Source of the DNA: Streptomyces sp. CB02056
Lineage (GTDB): Bacteria; Actinomycetota; Actinomycetes; Streptomycetales; Streptomycetaceae
NCBI RefSeq assembly: GCF_001905545.1
Contig: NZ_LIPD01000001.1
Coordinates: 124,001-188,000 of the forward strand
Direction: 5' to 3'
DNA: 64,000 nt
The notes under the pieces were generated by a model. It was not told where the DNA came from and did not search any database. It worked only from the letters and a program-made list of their open reading frames with translations. The translations under genes were made by a program, and so were the position numbers. Below are positions 59,812 through 64,000 of the stretch, one piece after another; position 1 is the first letter of the stretch; each line of letters begins with the position of its first letter.

Positions 59812-60363
59812 ATGAAGCTGCAAGACGAACTGCCCACCGTCGACCGTCGGCTCGCCATGGTGTGGCGGGTCGGGGCGGGGCTCGGGGGGGTCTTCCTGAT
59901 CGTGTTCGGGTGTCTGGGGCTGGCCGGCGAGCCGGGCTTCCTGGCCACCCACGGCGACCGGATCGCCGGGCTGTCGACCAACGGGGCGCTGAGCATCCTG
60001 TCCATCGTGGCGGGCGCGGTCCTGGTGCTGGGGGCGGTGGTCGGCGGGAACTTCGCGTCCAACCTCAACATGGCGGTGGGCGTGCTGTTCGTCCTGTCGG
60101 GCTTCTACGGCCTGACGGTGCTCGGGCGGCCGGACGCCAACATCCTCAACTTCCGGATGTCGAACGTGCTGTTCGCGTTCATCTTCGGCATCGTCCTGAC
60201 GACCTTCGGCATGTACGGCCGGGTGAGCGGCCACCTGCCGCACGACAACCCGTACTGGCGGCAGCGGATCGAGCGCGAGGAGGCTCGGCCGAGCGGCGCC
60301 GCGAAGACCTTCGTCAAGGTCCTCAAGCCGAACCCGGGGCCCACCCACCCGGTCGGCCACTGA
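59812..60363 (+). CDS. DUF4383 membrane protein
   Basis: 183 aa. Four predicted membrane spans (about 21-39, 58-80, 88-105, 118-138), including ASNLNMAVGVLFVLSGFYGL and NVLFAFIFGIVLTTFGMYG, match the DUF4383 family of actinobacteria. The C-terminal 40 residues are charged and cytoplasmic. The ATG has TGGAGGT five bases upstream. Function unknown. Confidence 0.88.
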   Translation: MKLQDELPTVDRRLAMVWRVGAGLGGVFLIVFGCLGLAGEPGFLATHGDRIAGLSTNGALSILSIVAGAVLVLGAVVGGNFASNLNMAVGVLFVLSGFYGLTVLGRPDANILNFRMSNVLFAFIFGIVLTTFGMYGRVSGHLPHDNPYWRQRIEREEARPSGAAKTFVKVLKPNPGPTHPVGH

Positions 60364-60391
60364 ACGGCGCCGGGTGCCTATGCTCGGCGGC

Positions 60392-60745
60392 ATGAGTGAC
60401 ATCGTCGAGCTCGACCCCGAAGACAAGAAGATCATCACCCTGGCCCGCTCGGTCCGCGCCCGCAACGGCGTGGCCGAGGGGGCCGCGGTGCGTGACGAGA
60501 CCGGGCGCACCTACGTGGCCGGGACGGTCGCGCTGGAGTCGCTGCGGCTGAGCGCCCTGCAGACGGCGGTGGCGATGGCGGTGGCCAGCGGCGCCCGGTC
60601 GCTGGAGGCGGCGGCCGTGGTGAGCGAGGCGGAGCAGCCGGCCGAGACGGACCTGGCGGCCGTACGGGACCTGGGCGGGGCCGGGACGCCCGTGCTGCTG
60701 GCCGGGCCGGACGGGACGCTGCGGGTGTCCGCCGAGGCGCGCTGA
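60392..60745 (+). CDS. Cytidine-deaminase-fold protein lacking zinc ligands
   Basis: 117 aa. Size, order of strands and position before era match cytidine deaminase (GAAVRDETGRTYVAGTVALE aligns with the VGAAL...DG...Y.GCNIE region). But the zinc sites are gone: where active enzymes have C/HAE the sequence has LRLSALQTAVAMAV, and the PCxxC segment is replaced by QPAETDLAAVRDLG. It therefore cannot bind catalytic zinc in the normal way and is either regulatory, structural or a nucleoside binder. TATGCT (60379-60384) seven bases before the ATG points to a leaderless start; an in-frame ATG at 60374 would precede that -10. Confidence 0.85.
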   Translation: MSDIVELDPEDKKIITLARSVRARNGVAEGAAVRDETGRTYVAGTVALESLRLSALQTAVAMAVASGARSLEAAAVVSEAEQPAETDLAAVRDLGGAGTPVLLAGPDGTLRVSAEAR

Positions 60746-60760
60746 GGCCCGTCGAGGGGC

Positions 60761-60823
60761 CCGTACGGGGCCGCCGGGGGCCGTTGGCGGGCCTTCGGCG
60801 GCCCCGCCGCGTGCCCCGTACGG
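60761..60823 (+). terminator. Terminator after deaminase-like gene
   Basis: CCGTACGGGGC (60761-60771) pairs perfectly with GCCCCGTACGG (60813-60823). The enclosed GC-rich bases can form an inner stem with a TTCG-containing loop. It lies just after the 60745 stop and before the possible promoter of the next small gene. Confidence 0.7.
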
Positions 60824-60905
60824 CGCTGTCGGACGGCATGGTCTTGGAGCCCAGGCCTTGCAGATAATCTCACCGGGGGAGTGGACTCGGTGAGGGGACT
60901 GGGGC

Positions 60906-61082
60906 ATGGGGGCGGTGGCGTTCTTCGCCGGGCTGGTGCTGTTCGTGATGGGGCTGGGCAAGTGGCAGGAGACCGGGTCCGAGCTCTGGCTGTACGGCTC
61001 GCTGGGCTTCCTGCTGGTGCTGGTGGTGGTCTCGCTGATCCCCACCTCCGGCAAGGGCGGGAAGGCCGGGAAGAAGGGCTGA
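60906..61082 (+). CDS. 58-residue two-span membrane protein
   Basis: 58 aa. Two hydrophobic segments (about 3-17, AVAFFAGLVLFVMGL, and 29-46, LYGSLGFLLVLVVVSLI) flank a short loop, KWQETGSELW. The tail is Lys/Gly-rich (SGKGGKAGKKG), so both ends are probably cytoplasmic. ATG with GAGGGGACTGGGGC upstream. A good -10-like GATAAT (60863-60868) lies about 40 bases upstream. It is 70 bases before era and may share its transcript. Function unknown; its small size means it is easily missed by annotation. Confidence 0.75.
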   Translation: MGAVAFFAGLVLFVMGLGKWQETGSELWLYGSLGFLLVLVVVSLIPTSGKGGKAGKKG

Positions 61083-61152
61083 GCGCGCCCCGGACACCCC
61101 CGCGGGGTGGGCCCGGACGGCGGGGCTCCGGTGATCAGGGAGAATGGAGCCC

Positions 61153-62082
61153 ATGAATGCCCCTTCCTCCTCGTACCGCTCCGGGTTCGCGTGCTTCGTC
61201 GGCCGGCCCAACGCGGGCAAGTCGACCCTGACCAACGCCCTGGTGGGGACGAAGGTCGCGATCACCTCCGATCGCCCGCAGACCACCCGGCACACCGTGC
61301 GCGGCATCGTGCACCGCCCGGACGCCCAGCTCGTGCTGGTCGACACCCCCGGTCTGCACAAGCCGCGCACCCTGCTCGGCGAGCGCCTCAACGACCTGGT
61401 CCGCACCACCTGGGCCGAGGTCGACGTGATCGGCTTCTGCCTGCCCGCCGACCAGAAGATCGGCCCCGGCGACAAGTTCATCGCCAAGGAGATCGCCGGG
61501 ATCAAGAAGACCCCGAAGGTCGCCATCGTCACCAAGACCGACCTGGTCGACTCCAAGCGCCTGGCCGAGCAGCTCATCGCCATCCACCAGCTCGGCATCG
61601 AGCTGGGCTTCGAGTGGGCCGAGATCATCCCGGTCTCCGCCGTCGGCGACAAGCAGGTCGAGCTGGTCGCGGACCTGCTCACCAAGCTGCTGCCGGAGGG
61701 CGACCAGCTCTACCCGGCGGGCGACCTCACCGACGAGCCCGAGCAGATCATGGTCGCCGAGCTGATCCGCGAGGCCGCGCTGGAGGGCGTGCGCGACGAA
61801 CTGCCGCACTCGCTGGCCGTGGTGGTCGAGGAGATGCTCCCGCGCGAGGGCCGCCCGGCGGACCGCCCGCTGCTGGACATCCACGCCAACGTCTACATCG
61901 AGCGGCAGAGCCAGAAGGCGATCGTGATCGGCGCCAAGGGCGCGCGGCTCAAGCACGTCGGCACCACCGCCCGCAAGCACATCGAGGCGCTGCTCGGCAC
62001 GCCGGTCTACCTGGACCTGCACGTCAAGGTCGCCAAGGACTGGCAGCGCGACCCCAAGCAGCTGCGCAAGCTCGGCTTCTGA
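61153..62082 (+). CDS. era: GTPase Era
   Basis: 309 aa. It acts in 30S assembly by binding the 3' end of 16S rRNA. G motifs are GRPNAGKST (G1), QTTRH (G2), DTPGL (G3) and TKTD (G4). The C-terminal KH domain has IGAKGARLKHVGTTARKHIE. The ATG at 61153 gives the normal MNAPSSSYRSGFACFVGRPN N-terminus; one at 61144 adds three residues. phoH-ybeY-corC-cdd-era is a conserved bacterial order. Confidence 0.97.
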   Translation: MNAPSSSYRSGFACFVGRPNAGKSTLTNALVGTKVAITSDRPQTTRHTVRGIVHRPDAQLVLVDTPGLHKPRTLLGERLNDLVRTTWAEVDVIGFCLPADQKIGPGDKFIAKEIAGIKKTPKVAIVTKTDLVDSKRLAEQLIAIHQLGIELGFEWAEIIPVSAVGDKQVELVADLLTKLLPEGDQLYPAGDLTDEPEQIMVAELIREAALEGVRDELPHSLAVVVEEMLPREGRPADRPLLDIHANVYIERQSQKAIVIGAKGARLKHVGTTARKHIEALLGTPVYLDLHVKVAKDWQRDPKQLRKLGF

Positions 62083-62205
62083 ACCCGGGCTCCCGACGAG
62101 GGAGTTCGGGCAGCCGGGAGGCCTGGGGCCCGTTCGGACGTTGTGCGTCCGGGCGGGCCTTCGCCGTGGTCCGGCCGTACGCGACGTCAGAAGGGTTACA
62201 CCGCG

Positions 62206-62910
62206 ATGGAGTTGCACACCCGGGAGTGGGGCAGCGGGGACCGGCTGGCCGTGCTGGTGCACGGCATCATGTCCGACCACCGCACCTGGCGGCTGGTCGG
62301 CCCGGCCCTGGCGGGGAGGGGCTACCGGGTGCTCGCCGTGGACCTGCGCGGGCACGGCGCCAGCCCGCGCGGCACCGGCGCCACCGCGCTGGAGCGTTAC
62401 CCCCTGGCGGCGTACGCCGAGGACCTGCTGGAGAGCCTGCCGGCCGGTGTCGAGCTCGCGATCGGCCACTCGCTGGGCGGGATCGTCCTGGCGGACGCGG
62501 TCGAGCGGCTGAAGCCGGCTCGCGCGGTGTACGTCGACCCGGCCTGGCGGTTCGTCCAGACCGGGATGGACCCGCGGGTGATGGCGCAGCTGCGGCACCT
62601 CACCCGGGAGCAGGTCGTGGCGCTCAGCCCGACCTGGGAGCCGGCCGACGTGGACGACGAGATCGCCGCCGCGGCCGCCTGGGACGAGGACTCGGCGCTG
62701 GCCCTGGCCGACCAGCGCTCGGACCTGCCGGCCGGGCCGGCGGTGCCCTCGCTGGTGGTCCTGGCCGACGGCAGCATGCTGGTGGACGCGGCGAGCGCCG
62801 AGGAGCTCACTGCCCGCGGCTTCGAGGTGCGCACCGTCCCCGGCACGGGCCACACCGTCCACCGGGACGACCCGGCCGGCTTCCTGGCGGCGCTCGACGG
62901 CTGGCTCTGA
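62206..62910 (+). CDS. Alpha/beta-hydrolase
   Basis: 234 aa. Oxyanion motif VLVHGIMSDHRTWR, nucleophile elbow IGHSLGGIVLAD (Ser near residue 87), an Asp in VVLADGSMLVD, and His in VPGTGHTVHRDDP near 217. It is a small serine hydrolase without signal peptide; the substrate is not deducible. The ATG at 62206 follows GAAGGG ten bases upstream. Confidence 0.9.
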   Translation: MELHTREWGSGDRLAVLVHGIMSDHRTWRLVGPALAGRGYRVLAVDLRGHGASPRGTGATALERYPLAAYAEDLLESLPAGVELAIGHSLGGIVLADAVERLKPARAVYVDPAWRFVQTGMDPRVMAQLRHLTREQVVALSPTWEPADVDDEIAAAAAWDEDSALALADQRSDLPAGPAVPSLVVLADGSMLVDAASAEELTARGFEVRTVPGTGHTVHRDDPAGFLAALDGWL

Positions 62911-62967
62911 GTCCGGGGGCCGCCGCCCGACAGGCCCTGTAAGGCCCCGACCGCGGGCTCCCTGGTG

Positions 62968-63243
62968 CTACGCGCCCTCGCGCAGCACCAGGGAGACCAG
63001 CTCGCGCTGCGAGTCGGTGAGCTTCGGGTCGGCGCAGTACACCGACCGGCCGTCGACGGTGATCTCGTAGTGGAAGCCGTCCGGCACCCCGTACGAGGGC
63101 GCGCGCAGCCCGCCCGCGACGGCCTCGCGGGCGAGTGCGTGCACGTGCGGGGCGTCCGTGCGGTCGGCGGTGTCGATCTCCGCCTGGCGGACGATCCCCG
63201 CGAAGCCGCCGGTCCGGGTCACCTGGATACGCATGGTGTCCAT
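62968..63243 (-). CDS. Emfourin-type M4 protease inhibitor
   Basis: 91 aa. MRIQVTRTGGFAGIVRQAEI and the ending YEITVDGRSVYCADPKLTDS match the protealysin-inhibitor emfourin family, small proteins that block M4 (thermolysin-like) peptidases encoded next to them. It lies 115 bases downstream of the M4 gene on the same strand. The ATG at 63243 or the one at 63234 may start it. There is no signal peptide, so inhibition would be intracellular, protecting the cell from premature protease activity. Confidence 0.87.
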   Translation of the reverse strand: MDTMRIQVTRTGGFAGIVRQAEIDTADRTDAPHVHALAREAVAGGLRAPSYGVPDGFHYEITVDGRSVYCADPKLTDSQRELVSLVLREGA

Positions 63244-63358
63244 GGTGCTACCCGGGGAGGGGGTTTGCCGGGCTTTTCCCGGACCGTGACCTTAAGCCCG
63301 CCTCAACCCGGTCTCAACCACCCTTCAGGCGTACTCCCGGGGCCGTCCGCGGCCCCGC

Positions 63359-64000
63359 TCACCCCGGGCTGACCCCGACCTGCGCCCAGGAGGCCGTGAC
63401 GGTGTCCACGACCGACCGGTCGTCGGGGTAGCGGGACCTGGCGGCGGCCACGGTGGCCCGGGCGAAGGCGGTGAAGTCGGCGTCGGCGGGCAGCGTGCGC
63501 CCGGTCAGCGCGTCGTACCAGATCCGGCCCGCGCGCTCCCAGGCCGAGCCGCCGAGCGCGGTGGCCAGCAGGTAGAACGCGTGGTTGGGGATGCCGGAGT
63601 TGATGTGCACCCCGCCGTTGTCCTGGGAGGTGTCCACGTAGTCCCGCATGTGCGCGGGCTGCGGGTCCTTGCCGAGCCGCGGGTCGTCGTAGGCGGTGCC
63701 GGGCGCCTTCATCGAGCGCAGCGCCACGCCCTGGACGCCCGGGGCGAGCAGTCCGGCGCCGATCAGCCAGTCGGCGTCGGCGGCGGCCTGGCGCAGCGCG
63801 TACTGCTTGACCAGCGAGCCGAAGACGTCGGAGACCGACTCGTTGAGCGCGCCGGGCTGGTCCTGGTAGTCCAGTCCGGCGGTGAACTGGGTGACGCCGT
63901 GGGTGAGTTCGTGGCCGATGACGTCGACGCAGGCGGTGAAGTCGCCGAACACCACGTTGTCGCCGTCGCCGAACACCATCTGGTGGCCGTTCCAGAAGGC
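63359..64000 (-). CDS. M4 thermolysin-like metalloprotease (partial)
   Basis: The window cuts the 5' part; the last 214 codons or so are present. Zinc motif VIGHELTHGVTQF (HEXXH), the downstream Glu ligand in GALNESVSDVFGSLV, and the His in DNGGVHINSGIPNHAFYLLA are standard for M4. The C-terminal helical domain is complete. Whether it has a propeptide and signal peptide lies beyond the window. The emfourin gene downstream suggests a protealysin-like, probably cytoplasmic or pre-secretion controlled enzyme. Confidence 0.94.
   Translation of the reverse strand, partial: AFWNGHQMVFGDGDNVVFGDFTACVDVIGHELTHGVTQFTAGLDYQDQPGALNESVSDVFGSLVKQYALRQAAADADWLIGAGLLAPGVQGVALRSMKAPGTAYDDPRLGKDPQPAHMRDYVDTSQDNGGVHINSGIPNHAFYLLATALGGSAWERAGRIWYDALTGRTLPADADFTAFARATVAAARSRYPDDRSVVDTVTASWAQVGVSPG

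Overview
The window is high-GC actinomycete DNA, almost certainly from a Streptomyces or close relative (Streptomycetaceae). Evidence is the very G/C-biased codon use, frequent GTG and TTG starts, probable leaderless transcripts, and a housekeeping order I recognise from Streptomyces: tRNA-Ala, leuS, degV, comEA-comEC, holA, rpsT, lepA, hemW, hrcA-dnaJ-rsmE, phoH-ybeY-corC-like, cdd-like, era. No rRNA, CRISPR array, integrase or intact transposase was seen.

Layout. 1-11.2 kb is core: tRNA-Ala(GGC), a DNA-binding/TPR-like regulator, leuS behind a leucine leader peptide and intrinsic terminator (a classical attenuator), a membrane protein, a DegV lipid-binding protein, and the DNA-uptake pair comEA/comEC. 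A pair of perfect DnaA boxes precedes comEA, and comEC carries a TTA codon. 11.2-32.5 kb is an accessory island between comEC and holA. Its left shoulder holds three related palindromes, a lower-GC CYTH-domain gene, the broken C-terminus of a Tn3-family transposase, and a divergent XRE-cupin regulator/epoxide-hydrolase pair sharing a palindromic operator candidate. 32.5-64 kb is core again: replication clamp-loader subunit, ribosomal protein and translation GTPases, a heterodimeric ABC exporter, acyl-CoA ligase, HemW, HtpX with PspAB, the HrcA/CIRCE heat-shock genes, a tricorn-like protease, RNase Z, PhoH, YbeY, Era, and at the right edge an M4 metalloprotease (cut by the window) with its emfourin-type inhibitor.

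The main discovery is the island's compact PKS-NRPS assembly line (14.65-32.46 kb). PKS1 is KSQ-AT-ACP followed by KS-AT-DH-ER-KR-ACP. PKS2/NRPS is KS-AT-ACP-Cy-A-PCP-TE. The first KS has Gln in place of the active-site Cys (a decarboxylating loader). The third KS has lost the HGTGT histidine, and its AT has lost the nucleophilic Ser and much of its fold, so that module should pass the chain on without extending it. The Cy domain has DxxxxD and the A domain has a cysteine-type pocket. A flavoprotein follows immediately. By inference the line makes a 2-methylpentanoyl chain, condenses and cyclises it with cysteine, and releases 2-(pentan-2-yl)-thiazoline-4-carboxylic acid (C9H15NO2S), possibly oxidised by the flavoprotein. 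I know of no described pathway with this architecture. Novelty has to be confirmed by database comparison, which I could not run.
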